The notes: generated from the letters alone by a model not told the origin. A stretch of DNA of 64,000 nucleotides from Paracentrotus lividus (GCA_940671915.1 CALNVZ010003434.1:20578741-20642740), one strand, 5' to 3'; positions 48,909-61,445 are shown, numbered from the stretch's first letter. Numbers and translations: made by a program.

Positions 48909-49087
48909 TATTTTCGTCCTTAAGGCGAATTTCTTTGTTTCCTCCTTTTATATCGCCCCAACTAACCCTATCCCTAACCCTATAGAATTGGCGTTAAGGG
49001 GAATTTTTCGCCTATAGAAAGTCGCTAAGGGGAATCCTGACTGAATAAAGCTATTGTTCTCAGTTCCCCTTAAGGCCCGTTTTAGTA

Positions 49088-49088
<1 letters not shown>
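48909..49088. mobile_element. Small inverted-repeat element inside a TA microsatellite
   Basis: The left end CTATTTTCGTCCTTAAGGCG and the reverse complement of the right end, ACTAAAACGGGCCTTAAGGG, are imperfect inverted repeats. Inside are further GGCGTTAAGGGGAAT and GTCGCTAAGGGGAAT repeats. TA repeats lie on both sides, consistent with insertion into TA-rich DNA. About 180 bp, no coding capacity. Confidence 0.45.

Positions 49089-49089
<1 letters not shown>

Positions 49090-49178
<89 letters not shown>
49090..49178. repeat. (TA)n microsatellite, 89 bp
   Basis: About 44 uninterrupted TA units. It is directly followed by GGGCCC and another TA run, making TATATAGGGCCCTATATA a perfect palindrome. 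The tract can form a cruciform and is likely length-unstable. Confidence 0.95.
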
Positions 49179-49181
<3 letters not shown>

Positions 49182-49193
49182 CCCTATATATAT

Positions 49194-49505
49194 AGTTTTG
49201 CGTCTTACATCATTTCTAGTTTCGTTTCAATAAACGAAAGTGCATTTTATAGCAAAAACTTCTGTTTGGAACGAGAGGTCTAAATGTCATGGTATCGATG
49301 CCAAGATAGTATTTCAAATATCATGCACATTATTTATTCACCTCTCTGCTTTTCCATAGGCAGTACCCAAACAAATTTAAAGTTTTGTATTTTACGCCAT
49401 TTCTAGTTTCGTTTCGATAGAAATTAAAAGCATTACAGCAATAGTTTCTGTTTGTAACGAGAGGTCTAAGTGTCATTAAATCGATGCCGAGATACTACAG
49501 TATTC
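49194..49505 (+). repeat. Direct duplication of about 120 bp
   Basis: Two related blocks at an offset of about 187 bp share TTCTAGTTTCGTTTC (49214 and 49401), AACGAGAGGTCTAA and ATCGATGCC-AGATA. Between them lies the second copy of the 48.6-kb ATTTATTCACCT block. The copies are clearly diverged (substitutions and small gaps), so the duplication is old. Confidence 0.65.
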
Positions 49506-49597
49506 GAATAAAGCATGGTGGACAGTTAGTTCGTAAAATTAACAACCTAAAGTAAAGGCAATAGAGATCCAAGAATACTTCCAAGACGATTCATAGC

Positions 49598-49710
49598 ACA
49601 GTCACACTGAGACCAATTATAAACCGACCAAATAATTACACTACCATGAATGATGGCGAGTTAGGGGTTGGTGTGTAGTTGGTCTGGGGTCAATTTCAAG
49701 GTGTGGCTGG
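49598..49710. mobile_element. GTCACAC-ended foldback element, copy at 49.6 kb
   Basis: The left end ACAGTCACACTGAGACCAAT continues into AAACCGACC. The right end GGTCTGGGGTCAATTTCAAG continues into GTGTGGCTGG. The ends are degenerate inverted repeats with the family's GACC/GGTC inner motifs. It sits directly before the tandem array that follows. Confidence 0.5.
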
Positions 49711-49739
49711 GTTAATACGTCCGCAGCCAAGACGGAGAT

Positions 49740-50390
49740 TGAAGCATCTGGTTCCTTATAGGAAAGTGACTCATGGGTCAGACCCTGCCAAATAGACTTC
49801 CATCAATGACTGTGAATCAAATCCGATCCTTCGCTGAGGACTTCTGACATAGCATCCGACAAGTCAATGAAAGTCAGATGAAGACAACAAGTACCTAATG
49901 TAGGATCAGGTAATTGGGGTTGAGGGATTGAAACATTCTGCGTTCGAGTCATGGGTCAACCTTGCCAGACAGACTTCCAGCAATGACTGTGAATCAAACT
50001 TCCTTCGATGAGGAATACTGACATAGCATCCGACAAGTCAATAAAATTCAGACGAATGTCCGATCAGGTAATTAAGGTAAGAGATTCAAGCATATAGGAT
50101 GGGTATCCGTTGTGAATCATGGGCCAGACTTTGCCAGACAGACTTCCAGCAATGACTGTAAATGAAATCCTATCTTTTGCTGAGGATTTCTGACATTGCA
50201 TCTGACAAGTCAATGAAAGTCAAATGAAGACAAATCCGCAAATGTTGATCTGGTATAGATTTTAAGTGAATCAAGAAAAGTATAGAGCATGTATTTGTTG
50301 CAAAGATTGATTTTGGCACATAATTCCGAACCTTCTCTCAGGATTCCTGACATAGCATCCGACAAGTCGATAAAACTGATTGAAATCCGA
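49740..50390 (+). repeat. Tandem repeat, about 172-bp unit, about four copies
   Basis: Copies of a unit containing TCATGGGTCAGAC, TGCCAGACAGACTTCCAGCA, ATGACTGTGAATCAAA and CTGACATAGCATCCGACAAG are arranged head to tail. The CTGACAT marker falls at about 49844, 50018, 50190 and 50347 (spacings about 174, 172 and 157). The last copy is partial and diverged. The array encodes no conserved frame. Confidence 0.75.
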
Positions 50391-51166
50391 CGATTGACGG
50401 ATTTAATAGGGTACTTATCCGTTAAGATATCGCTTCATATAATTTAGTTTGACTTCTATAACCATCTATATAGAAAGTGATATGGCGATTATCAACGTTC
50501 TCATCACCCGAAAGGGGTTTTGTCATGCTTTTAATAACACTGATTATAATCACTTTTGGAAGTTTCGACGATGTACAGGTTTATGGTTACAAAACTTGAA
50601 TCATAATGCGTTATTTTTTATTATTAGACATTATCTTTGGTTCAGACATAATGGGCCAGTTATTGCGGTGATTAGCCAAGTCAATTTTATTGTTGACTAA
50701 AAAGTGAATGTGTTCCCCATAGTAACAAAATACATTAATCAGTTTCATGTACGTAGTCACATAATACCTGAAAATGGTATCAATTCCGAATGTGGAATTA
50801 TCTTCCTTTGCATTATTGGTCCTTTTGGTGAAGCATGATACCATTGCAGTGCAGTTTATTATCAATATTTTGTTATAACTACTGTAACAGCAAATCTTGG
50901 AAGTTAGTATTCCACATATTTCATTTATATTGCTGTTTATTACTACGAAGAAAAATAAATCTCTCTCGGAAATGTCTTTGGCACTTATGTAGGCTAGCCT
51001 ATAATTAACAAATTATAGACGTTTAAAGGCAAAGTTTCCACAAAGTCATGAAACCACATTGTACAGTATCCTGTTTGCATAGACTATAAAATGAATATAA
51101 TTGCTGGTCATGGCTAGAAAATAAAAGCCCTGAACACCAAACTGTGCGGTCAATTTGGTCAAGGAT
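50391..51166. other. Unannotated DNA
   Basis: Opposing open frames at 50.45-50.87 kb without splice sites are not called. No repeat is recognised. Confidence 0.5.
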
Positions 51167-51273
51167 CAGTCACACTCAATGCATACTAACCAAACCGACA
51201 AGTACTACACATCTTGACCAATGGTGCTAATACAGTTTTCAATACGGTCTGGTGTTGGTATAACCAGTGTGAA
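51167..51273. mobile_element. GTCACAC-ended foldback element, copy at 51.2 kb
   Basis: The left end TCAGTCACACTCAATGCATA continues into ACTAACCAAACCGAC. The right end is GGTCTGGTGTTGGTATAACC followed by AGTGTGA. It is about 107 bp with degenerate inverted ends like those at 49.6 and 46.7 kb. Confidence 0.5.
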
Positions 51274-51918
51274 CGAGTGTATCTATAGGCTGGTGACAGC
51301 ATTAGAACAGAAAACTCTTTCAAAGTTGGGTTATGACAAAGTTCTCGAGAGCGATCTGTTTAACAGGGTTTTCTTCCCCGCCTCCATCAGCTGGTAAGCA
51401 CATTTAGGCAGTTCAGGAGGAGAAGGACGTTATGGGATGTACCTCAACACGGAGATTAGGACCTTCTTCCTCTCAGGACACATTATATGTGAACTTGTCA
51501 GTCAGTACTGAGCATGAACTCTTGACCCTACTGAAACAGACTGACATTGTTTCTTTTCTATAAATGGCTTTTCCATTTGTATATTTACCTCCACCACATC
51601 ACCAGATGTAGACTGAACATGTTGGTAGTTTTGCCATTTTGCTGTATTATACCGCTTGGAATTTCCATAATGGTACAAAAATATTATACACCAAATGTAG
51701 ACATCATAAGACAGAATGAGGAACACTCAAAAACATACGAGCATTTTTTTGTGTGTGAATGACACTGTTTTTAGACTTTTTGCTATTCACCGAAAACACT
51801 TTCAGCGAGAAAAAAAAACAACAACAAATAAAATGTTCGTACTTCTCAAAGCAGGGGCCAAAGAATTAGAATGAATTGCTTAAAGAATATAGCTTGAATA
51901 CAGACAAATTGGCTGGAT
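51274..51918. other. Unannotated DNA
   Basis: Overlapping open frames on both strands at 51.5-51.76 kb argue against coding. Nothing else is recognised. Confidence 0.5.
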
Positions 51919-52013
51919 AGGGGGCCCAGCCGAGAATTTTCCGATTTTAATATGGACAATCAAAATTATAGGGGCGCGTCTCTTGCGCCCCCGTCTGGAT
52001 CTGCCACTTTACT
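51919..52013. mobile_element. GGCGGATCC-family element, copy 4 (diverged left end)
   Basis: The right end GCCCCCGTCTGGATCTGCCA then CTTTAC is typical of the family. The left end (GGCTGGATAGGGGGCCCAGC) is degenerate. A GGGGCGCG block and a GCGCCCCC block face each other inside. Confidence 0.45.
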
Positions 52014-55000
52014 AGGCTGCAAAGAGTGCAAAAGAGTGGAAGTTTCATATAATCATTGACCTGATTTACATTTGATGATCCCTCCTTCGGCGATTTAAGA
52101 AGTTAACATTGTTTAATGAAACTTCATTGAATCATTTCAGGGTGGGGCACTTGGCCACGACTAAACTTTTAATTACAGTGGTTAATGGCAGGTGTATTGA
52201 TACTGCATAGCTCAGGTAAAAAGGAAATGAACCTTGCCAAATCTGATTTCTATTTTCCTGTTTCCGAGTGCTCTTCTTCATCAATTCGATAACACCTCAG
52301 CCACACAGCCGCTTCGACACCAGTCTCCAACAAACTTTTGTCATTGAAGTTGCGTGCAATGTATTGTTGTTGAGGTATTAAGTTTTTTGGTTGTGACCTG
52401 GTTATCAACATGGCTAGACTAACAACAGGGACAGTTGTTAATTGCATTCAGAATGAACGAGACAAGATAAATGACGCTGATATTTCAGTGATCATGTTTG
52501 GTTCTCAGTAAACCAGTTTCGCTATCAAGAATATTAGCCCGTCCAGTTTCTGCACTATTCCATTTTTCTTTCGATACAGAGGTTGTTAACTTCAACTGCA
52601 ATATCCAAATAATAATCTGATAATGGTGAAGTTAACAATTAAGCTTATATCATTGATAACATTATCAACAGTACTTTTACTTTCGATCTGCATAATGTTA
52701 TCATTCTAAAAACTAAATGTACATGCATGTAGGCCTACATTTTCTTGTATTTTATGTATATAACTACCGAAAATGCTGATAATAATTTCTGATACTGCAT
52801 TGCAATTTTGATGGCATTACTTTCATAATCCTACATTAATCATGTTCACATGGATTTGTCAATTACATTGCAATAGGCCCAACTATTGTTGAACAAAAAT
52901 TAAAATATGTTGCCGGATGTGACAGTAGCAGAAATGAAAGCTAAATGTGCTAAAAACAATGTAAGCCTTACTGAAATATGAACATAACATCCTACAGAAA
53001 AACAAAATTCAGAGAATTAGCCTATACTATTTTTTTTTTTTAGAGGAACTGGTAACAAAGTGAAAAGAAACGGGAAGATGTTACATAACTTTTAAATAAC
53101 GATTTGAACCTACTTCTATATGATGATAGTTTCGGAAAAGCAAAGTCCTAACGAAAATGTATATACGTGGGACTGGCATTAATGAATTATTAATTGCCCA
53201 TTTTCAACCTAGTATAAAATCAAGGACACCCCCAATACGTCCTTCCAATGGAACACTGGTCAATAAGGGGATAATGAGTGCCCATTAAATTAACCACAAC
53301 AATCCCAAACCTTTCCCATTAAACCTAAATGGCTTTGCAATATTTCACCCCCATTCAAATCGCTGTAATAATCGATGTATCGTTGCACACTGTGGCACAA
53401 TAACAATACGTCCGCTATTTCTTCGTTTCCTTTCCGTGATAAATCAATACAAGAAATAGCTGGTACGCAGCTCTCGATACAATGCAAGCAACCACTTAAA
53501 ATCAATAAATGTTTACACACTATTTATTCCTTGCAATCTCTTGTTTTTATCTAAGACTATACCCCCACGTGATTGCATGCCAATCCACGCACGCCAGGTT
53601 TGTATTGGGATACCAAAAAACAATAAGTGTTTATCATTAAAACCTGTTGGTTTGAAGTTACCGGTGTTGTGCAATAAAATAAATGAACAAATAAGAAAGG
53701 ACTACTAAAATCAACAGCATACCAAATTTGTTGCGACAAACAGAATTGTCTTTGAATTTCTTGTAGGCTTAGAAAACACAACTTAATTAGTAGCCTAGTC
53801 AGAAGATTAATTGATATCCAAATCCAATGTAACTTTAGCAAGTTCGAAACACTTGATTTCCCACAAAACAATGGCATCGTCAATTATTGTCATTCACAAT
53901 AAAATCTAATTACTATAAAAATGCCATTACGTGATAATTTGTATTAGTCGCCTATAATGTTGCGTGGTTTATATCGCTTGGCTAACCATCTTCAACCCAC
54001 TTGCATACTACGAATAATTACGGGAAATATTTATAATTAAAATGGGGTTGCGACACGTTCATGACTCCTACATAATTCCTAGTAATTAATCAACCGATTG
54101 AGGACAACTTGTCATGTCTACCACATCTATCAATCATTTTAGAATAATCAACAAAATCATTTTTCAATGATAATCTATTGTTATTCAATTTAAACCTTAT
54201 GTTTATGGCACATGAGTTATGTAAGTGTAACATCAGTACATAATGTAACGAATATTCGATATTACTCAAGGGGGGGGGGGTTATCACAAACCTCTTCAAG
54301 TAAACAATGGCCCACATAATTATACAGCCTCTTCAAATGGCCCACATACTTCATGTATAAAGTTAAGGCCAAGGCCATTTACCATAAAATATTTAAGAAA
54401 ATCTGTGAATGTGCATAAGTGGGGCAAATGTGACAGCCATAATGACTTTGACATTGTCTCAATATTAAATTGTTATCATATTGACTAATGTTTCACCAGA
54501 TATATGATTATGATATCAAAAGCAAACATAACGTACAAGGGGACGTGCGGTTCTACCACATACTATTGCAAGGTTTGTAATAGTAATCTAATTATAGGAA
54601 TATAACTCATGCTGTAATGAAACAATGGTAATCATTAATCATATCAATTAACAAGATTAATACAATTAATTATGATTATTAATTGTATTGCTTTTATTAT
54701 TCATTAATTTCTACAAATTGATAAATAATACAACCATCACTTTCCATTGTTGTATATTCTTCTGAAAAAAAGAATTGCACAGTAATTTTGTATAATGTGA
54801 ATGGAAAGTGTAATTTGACCGTTACATCAGTATCTAGATCGTCCAACTTTAAACTGACCGAAATCGAGTGTGTACTAAGTATATTTTAAACGACGCCGAG
54901 AGATATTTGACGACGTGAAGAGGGTTTAGAATCAGATTATCTTCGTATTTCCAATTGTTGTGCTGTCTTCGAGAATAAGGAAGGTAGACGTAATCCTAAG

Positions 55001-55118
55001 CGACACAACTTGTATCATGTATCCTTCTTCTGTGACGACAAAGGACTCACTAAACTTATAAGAAGATTCATGTACTAGTGAATGAAGTAAGGACGTACTG
55101 TGAGAATTATAAGGAAAT
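52014..55118. other. Unannotated AT-rich DNA
   Basis: About 3.1 kb without a supported gene. A G run lies at 54270-54280. The AT-rich stretch at 54.6-54.7 kb contains overlapping ATTAAT palindromes. Minus-strand open frames of 65-108 codons (52.25-52.45, 53.29-53.52 and 53.56-53.88 kb) show no recognisable domain or splice pair. Confidence 0.55.
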
Positions 55119-55345
55119 TGACACCAAATTTGCATCATAATACCTTTAACTGACACTATAAATCTTTCCAAGACCCTTAATTCTGGTCCTATAGTGCCAA
55201 GATTGTTCTATTTCGTCACCTATTTTGAAACCTATTGTGTAAGAATAAAAGAACATGGCACAAAATGTGCATCATAATGCCACCAGGCGCGATACCAATT
55301 CTGGTGCTGTATTATGGCCGAGATTAATCTATTTGAGAGATACAA
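55119..55345 (+). repeat. Diverged direct duplication of about 95 bp
   Basis: The block TTTGCATCATAATACC...TTAATTCTGGTCCTATAGTG...CCAAGATTGTTCTATTT (about 55129-55213) recurs as TGTGCATCATAATGCC...CCAATTCTGGTGCTGTATTA...CCGAGATTAATCTATTT (about 55267-55333), an offset of roughly 120-140 bp with gaps. It is an old local tandem duplication. Confidence 0.5.
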
Positions 55346-55703
55346 AATTAAATTGTTTACAATTGCAATTGGTTCCTGGGGCCATTCTCCAAACAGATGA
55401 TGCCATACGTTGTCACATTAACCCCAAAAGTAAAATGGCTCAACGTTTGAAAATATGACCATGTGCATATTCATGTACATATTATTACGAGGAAAGAAAG
55501 AACAGGGTATACCCTCAGAATAATAATAATAAAAACGTTCTAGGTTTTGCACGCCGTCCCATCTCCATATCATGTCCCAGGGCAATTCTTTATCTGTAAT
55601 GCAATCACACAATATTTTCTCTGTGTGCCTATGGATAATTTGGACAATAAATCTTCCCGTTTCGTAGAGCAAAAGTCAAGTACATCATAAATACGTGCTC
55701 CGT

Positions 55704-55723
55704 CCCCCCCCCCCCCCCCCCCC
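55704..55723. repeat. Poly(C) run of 20
   Basis: Twenty consecutive C on the plus strand. Length is uncertain, as with any long homopolymer. The Gly-rich minus-strand open frame through it is an artefact. Confidence 0.85.
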
Positions 55724-57135
55724 GTACCCCTGATCATTAATACGACCCCATGAGGAGAACGCTTTCTTCCAGTCCAGCCCTCAAATCCAGGCCATTTAAT
55801 TTCTATGATTGAGGTCTTTGATGATGAAAAGATGATGCTTACATTATGATTACATCCATTTTTACTATTGTTGTGTACGACCAAGAAAGTTCAATTGCAT
55901 CGCCTGAAGGGTAATAGTAATTATAATCCGTTTACGAAGATAAATGAGCGATTCATTGTGCGAGGAATATTGCGTTATGTCGGCCATCACTGAATGATCC
56001 AAGCATCTCGAGTCTTTAAAAGAAGACTATACAGTCTAAACAGGTGAGGTCACAAATAATCATGGAAATCAAATTGCTTTCGACAAGGATGATATTTCAT
56101 CAAAGTGCAAGATTTTTTTTTGTGGAAAAGAAAAATGAACCCATTCGGGGTGCTATACATTTGTTGTAAAGTTGAAGAACGCCATATTCATCTGACAATT
56201 TTAACTTCGACAACGCTATTTCGTCAACACGAAACGTCGCGTCGTTAGAAATGACGAATCGTCACAGGGGTCATTGTTCGTAAAGGTCGTCATCAATGGC
56301 ACAATTGATGCCAATCAAAATGTAATTGCCATCGTATTCATTACTTGAATTTAAAAATAAATACCTGTACATAATCATACAGTGTAATTTAAAGTGAAGG
56401 CAATAGTGATTGTTGTGTGAATGTTGTCAGAAAAAAATTGTACCAAAGTGGATGCTCGGCGTCCCTTTACCATATTTTCCCAAATCAAAATACCATAAAA
56501 TTTTGTAAAATGGCAGGCTTGAGGTTCTACTCATACAGAAGTTCTCTCCATGATCATGTTGATAAAATTAATGTATGTATATGAATATTACTATTTTGGT
56601 AAACTGTCCATTAATGTGCTCTTTAAATAAAATCATATATTATTTCGTGCCACCTCAAACCAAATCATATATTAATTGAAATGGTAAAGAATAACGTTCG
56701 AAGGGATGGGGTGAAAGAAAAGTCAATTTCCAAAGTGTTCATATCTAGGCCTCTCCTTTCTTTAGCCTGAAATATGGAGTAAAACTATCAAATGCAGTGG
56801 TTACCCTGGAAACTTTTAGTCATACACCAAAGAAACGGGGCTGCTTTTTGAATGTCTGGCAGTTGCAGTCTTGCCTCAGTCTAGCCGTCAGTACTCCAGG
56901 GTCCACAAAATAATTCATCAGCAAATGTATTTATACATGAGATCTCCAAAATACCCCTGGGTCCCTTGCAGAACATAAAGGGAAGCTGACGAGAGTGAAT
57001 GTTTTAATAAATTCTGGACGAATCACATTTATATTCTCATGCTATCCCCATGGCAACGCTGACGATGAATGATGTAATTGAATAAATGATATTGTTTTAT
57101 ATCAAATAAATGTAAATTATAAAATTAAAAAGTCT
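55724..57135. other. Unannotated DNA
   Basis: No exon, RNA or interspersed repeat is supported. Confidence 0.5.
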
Positions 57136-57270
57136 GGGGCCTGTTTCTCAAAACCGTCATAAGTCTAATTTCTTGGATAACCCATAGGGACATGTGTTGT
57201 AGAATTAACACGCATTTCAATGGGATGTCCACGGAATTAGACTTATGACGGTTTCAAGAAACAGACCCCT
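57136..57270. mobile_element. MITE with about 36-bp inverted repeats
   Basis: The left arm (57136-57171) starts GGGGCCTGTTTCTCAAAACC then GTCATAAGTCTAATT. The right arm (57234-57270), reverse-complemented, starts GGGGTCTGTTTCTTGAAACC then GTCATAAGTCTAATT. The arms match at almost every position. The element is 135 bp in total and non-coding. Ends of the GGGGCCTGTTTC type occur in other invertebrate MITEs. The tight pairing suggests recent insertion or selection for the hairpin. Confidence 0.7.
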
Positions 57271-58618
57271 GATCGTCTGAAGCGAAAAGGACATAACCGG
57301 AATGACCTCTAGAGGATGTGAACAACCTGAAGTGCCTTCAAGATTGATTTGATTGTCAGGATGCGATGTGTCTTCATCCGTGGTGACATTTCGGTCTCAC
57401 ACCAAAGGCTCTTGATATGATCTGTCAGGAAGAGGATACAGGGTTGACGAAAGTGTGCGTCTACTCTTCTTGTTTAGACGATTTGTTTTTGTTTTCATTA
57501 GTTGATGAGACTTTTCCTTTTCCCTTTCTTACTTTTTTCTTTATTCTTTCGCGGTGACATTTTCGTTTGTGGTTACGAGCTTTATTTGGTGACACGACAT
57601 TGGCTCAGGACTGTTTTAATTTGGTCTAGAATGATAAGAGGATAAGGAATGGGGGTAGGGTTGGGTTTTCTGCTTAGCTAGCACGCAGAAAACCATGGGA
57701 ACAATGAGTCGCAGGAGCAATGTCATGGTTTCGTTATGTTTCATCATTTTTCTTTCTCTAGCTCCACAAAAATGGCAATCACCATGATCACAAAAGGCAT
57801 TCTCTTATCGTCACATCCTATGTAGGCCTATATTAACCAAAACGACAGAAGAACTAATCAAACAGATACAAATCCTTTCCAAAAGTAACACGGGAACACT
57901 GCATTAGGTTCAATAAGTGACAAGATTAATACACTTCCATCAAGAATCACCTGGCGCCCGTCCATATACCTGTAGCTTGATCAGGTATTTCCATCGTCTA
58001 GTCGACTAATGTCACACCTGTCACGTAAGCAATGTTCTTAAATATAACATAGCAGAGGGCACGACCTCCTCATGACTTCTAGTCATGGAGGAATCATGGT
58101 GTCGAAAATAGGAGACATGAACCACCAAAAAAAGCACCCGAATTAAAAGCTGGGACTTGGAACGATTAATCACATCAAGGAGATACCCATCACCTTGCTG
58201 GGGAAGTTCTATGTTGGTTCGTCATAACTCCAAGGGATCGAGGACTGTCATGTTCCCTGGATGTCAAGATGGGAACAACCCGTTTGCCCCAATGTGATCC
58301 TGCTGCCTTCCCTAGTCCCTATTCGAATATCTGCAACAATAGTACCTAAAGTCACGCACATGGCATTATAGCGGACCACCCAGTAAATAAAGTATATGAA
58401 TATGATCATCATAAACAGATTTCGTCACCAGGTGTCAAGACTTCCGTACCCCCTCCCAAATGAAGGTTGCCTCTCCTAAATGAACGTTTTACCCCTCCCT
58501 CGCCCTCAGTCAAGACTCGACTCTTCCAAGAGAATCGCTATGCAGGATGACCGGAGGAAATTAGTCACTCGCAGAGTGAGTGCGTCTACGGGCCAAAATC
58601 CTGTCAAACTCCCGAGTC
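57271..58618. other. Unannotated DNA
   Basis: No exon or repeat is supported. Confidence 0.5.
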
Positions 58619-59158
58619 TTATCTAGGACTACTGGCTGAGAAGCAAGGTGGGCATGACCGTGAAAGCACTGGCCTGCATGCCTGGATGAAGACAAAGATT
58701 GGACGATCTACTTTCTTATAGATGTCATCGACTCGTTCTAAAATTGTCATATTACAAACTCGGCGCATATCAGTTACGATGATTTGTGATTTCGGGGGCA
58801 GCCTCAAGTGACCTTTCTGACCATCGCCTTTTGATGACAGTATTGGTCTTCGGAGCGTCACGACAAATGCGTTCTTTGCCTGAACCAAGGAGCTTGTACA
58901 TAGGGAATAAATTTATTGTAGTTGGCACTTTCCCATCATCATGATCATAGGGTCGTTTGCCCTTCCCTTGGCCATGTGTGTACATGTATTTTGTACAACA
59001 GAAAATCGAACTTGAAGAACGGAAAATTGGATCTCATCCCGTTTTTCACATCTTCCCTTGACGCTATTAATCAAGGGAGCATCATCTGTCTTCAGTAGCC
59101 AAGATAATCCCACAGGGTATTTGTAGTCACCACAAGTCACCACAAGCATGTTGAACAA
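58619..59158 (-). other. Coding-like patch, possible decayed gene
   Basis: Two minus-strand frames (58913-59158 and 58619-58888) plus a third overlapping frame (58770-58985) give peptides of mixed, non-repetitive composition, for example LVVTCGDYKYPVGLSWLLKT and RRVCNMTILERVDDIYKKVD. No single frame stays open across the region, and no convincing splice pair links the pieces. It may be a pseudogene with frameshifts or chance. I recognise no domain. Confidence 0.2.
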
Positions 59159-60450
59159 AATTCCCTTGCCACATACGTGGAAATTGTTAATTAGATATTA
59201 ATTGTCCACGATCATAATCATGTAGAACATAAAAATACCTAAACTATTCAGATCCGTTATTATATAGGATTGTGAATAATAGGCATTACAAATACAAGGA
59301 CAATAATGTTATTTATACGTTGGTGCTTATAAGGAGACGATCCTGATACCATGGGCACATGATGAAGGCACAAACATGTTAGGACCAGGACTCATAGTAA
59401 TGGCTAGTATAGGCCTAGTTCGATAGACACGGTTCCAACTTCAAGTTCCACTTTAACCAAATACCCTGCTTATAATATGGTCATGATGGTCCATGCCCTA
59501 ACAAAGGGATTTGAGTCCATTTAACGAGGGGCGTTCATAACAACCTGCTAATTGAATTAGACTGTTCCCTATTAAACGACGATACAGAAACTGAGCTAAT
59601 TAAGTCAGCTGCACACGTCCTGAACAACAAAGACTCTGGAAGGTGCTGAGGGGAAAGGAGTTGGCTCAAGTTCAGGTCAAAACTTAATTTACTGCGAACT
59701 GATCAAAAGAGATATAAGGTTGAACAAAATATGAAAAAATGTCCTAGATCACGAAGTTCATTATCCTCGTCATCACATAAACAACAAGAAATGTATACAG
59801 TGATTTCAGATGTGGATTAACTTTTTAAATAAAATACTAAAACACGTGATCGTGTTGTTTTTAGTATTTCCTGGAGCGTCTTAAGTTGTTTCATTACCCT
59901 TATTTTGGCTAGCAATTATGCTTTTATAACGATTACTTATTGGTTTCATGATGCTCTCACCTATACGTATAGAGTATTTTATCCGTGTATAATTCAACAA
60001 AAATTCTTCCAATATTTGCAGACAAACAAAAACGAAATATATAATGGGCCATTCGAGGCATTCCTACATCTGCTAATCCTGGTCCAATACAATTCTTCCA
60101 ATATAAGGAAGGAAAATCGAAACAAATCGTGGAAAATTTGGCCTTTGGAGACCTGGATACACAATGAACTTCCTCGGACGTTTCAAGTCCAGTGAGGATC
60201 CCGATAATCGATCGTAATTGATACTTCTTTGAATAAGATCATGGAGATTAACTGGAAAAAAAAAGTTTTGTGTTTTCAGGGAAATCTCCCTGATGCGTTA
60301 CGTCTAATCCACTGTAGCCATGAAAATGGCACGCAACTAATTTCAATTATTGTAGTTTTTTTTTTTTGTATACTAGTCCAGGCTAGACCCCATAGGAAAA
60401 GAGTCGAACCTTGTTTTTTGATATATACAATGTTTTTTTATGATTCTTTG
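59159..60450. other. Unannotated DNA before the satellite
   Basis: The segment 60280-60340 (GGAAATCTCCCTGATGCGTT...GAAAATGGCACGC) faintly resembles the satellite unit and may be a decayed outer copy. Otherwise nothing is recognised. Confidence 0.45.
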
Positions 60451-61445
60451 TCAATTCGAGGGTGCTGATTCCGAATCCGATGAGTGCCAGACGCGAAACC
60501 TTGAGCATTTTTCACAAATTGCGAAAATTCAAAATGGCCGCCAAAATGGCCGCCAAAATATGAAAATGAGTATTCCAATGGTATTTCTAAGGATGTTTTG
60601 GTGGTTTCTTGTCAATTCGAGGGTGCTGATTCCAAATCCGATGAGTGCCAGCCGCGAAACCTCGCGGATTTTACGCAAATCGCTAAAATTCAAAATGGCT
60701 GCCAAAATGTCCGCCAAAACTGGAAATCAGTATTCCAAGGGTATTTCTAGGGTTGTTTTGGTGGTTTCTTATCAATTCGAGGGTGCTGATTCCAAATCCG
60801 ATGAGTGCCAGTCGCGAAACCCCGCGGATTTTACGGAAATCGCTAAAATTCAAAATGGCTGCCAAAATGGCCGCCAAAACTGGAAGTCAGTATTCCAAGG
60901 GTATTTCTGGGGTTGTTTTGCTGGTCACTTATCAATTCGAGGATGCTGATTCCAAATTCGATGAGTGCCAGCTGCGAAACCCAACATATTTTACGCTAAT
61001 CGCTAAAATTCAAAATGGCTGCCAAAATTCGCGCCCAAACTGGAAATCAGTATTTCAAGGATATTTTCAAGGTTGTTTTGGTGGTTTCTTATCAATTCGA
61101 GGGTGCTGATTCCAAATTCAATGTGTGCCACCCGCAAAACCCAACAGATTTTACGCAAATTGCTAAAATTCAAAATGGCTGCCAAAATGGACGCCATTAT
61201 ATATACATCTTGCCAATTCGAAGGCGCCGATTCCAAATCTGATGATTATCAGCCACAAAATCCTACAGGATTTTTGTAAACCGCTAAAATCTTCTGCCTA
61301 AAAATGAAAATGTGTATTATTTCAAAGGTTGTTTTGGTGGTTTCTTGTCAATTTGAGAGTGCTGATTCCAAATCCGATGAGTGCCAACCGTGAAACCCCG
61401 CTAGAATTCAAAACGGCCGCTAAGTGAAGTGAAACCGCGCATTTT
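60451..61445 (+). repeat. Satellite/tandem repeat with a 160-bp unit, about six to seven copies
   Basis: The unit begins TCAATTCGAGGGTGCTGATT, continues CCAAATCCGATGAGTGCCAG, CCGCGAAACCCCGCGGATTT, TACGCAAATCGCTAAAATTC and AAAATGGCTGCCAAAATGGC, and ends GGGTATTTCTAGGGTTGTTT then TGGTGGTTTCT. Unit starts are at 60451, 60612, 60772, 60932 and 61092 (spacings 161, 160, 160, 160), then shortened copies at 61213 and 61348. Since 160 is not a multiple of three, long open frames (to 169 codons) pass through three different readings of the unit. They are repeat-derived, not a gene. Decayed copies continue beyond an inserted element. Confidence 0.9.

Noticed and set aside
60440..61279. A 169-codon open frame and its neighbours as a repeat-domain protein
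   Set aside because: The frame passes through three different readings of a 160-bp satellite unit, so successive repeats do not encode the same peptide in register.
60451..61445. CRISPR-like array
   Set aside because: The whole unit repeats with no unique spacers and the genome is eukaryotic.
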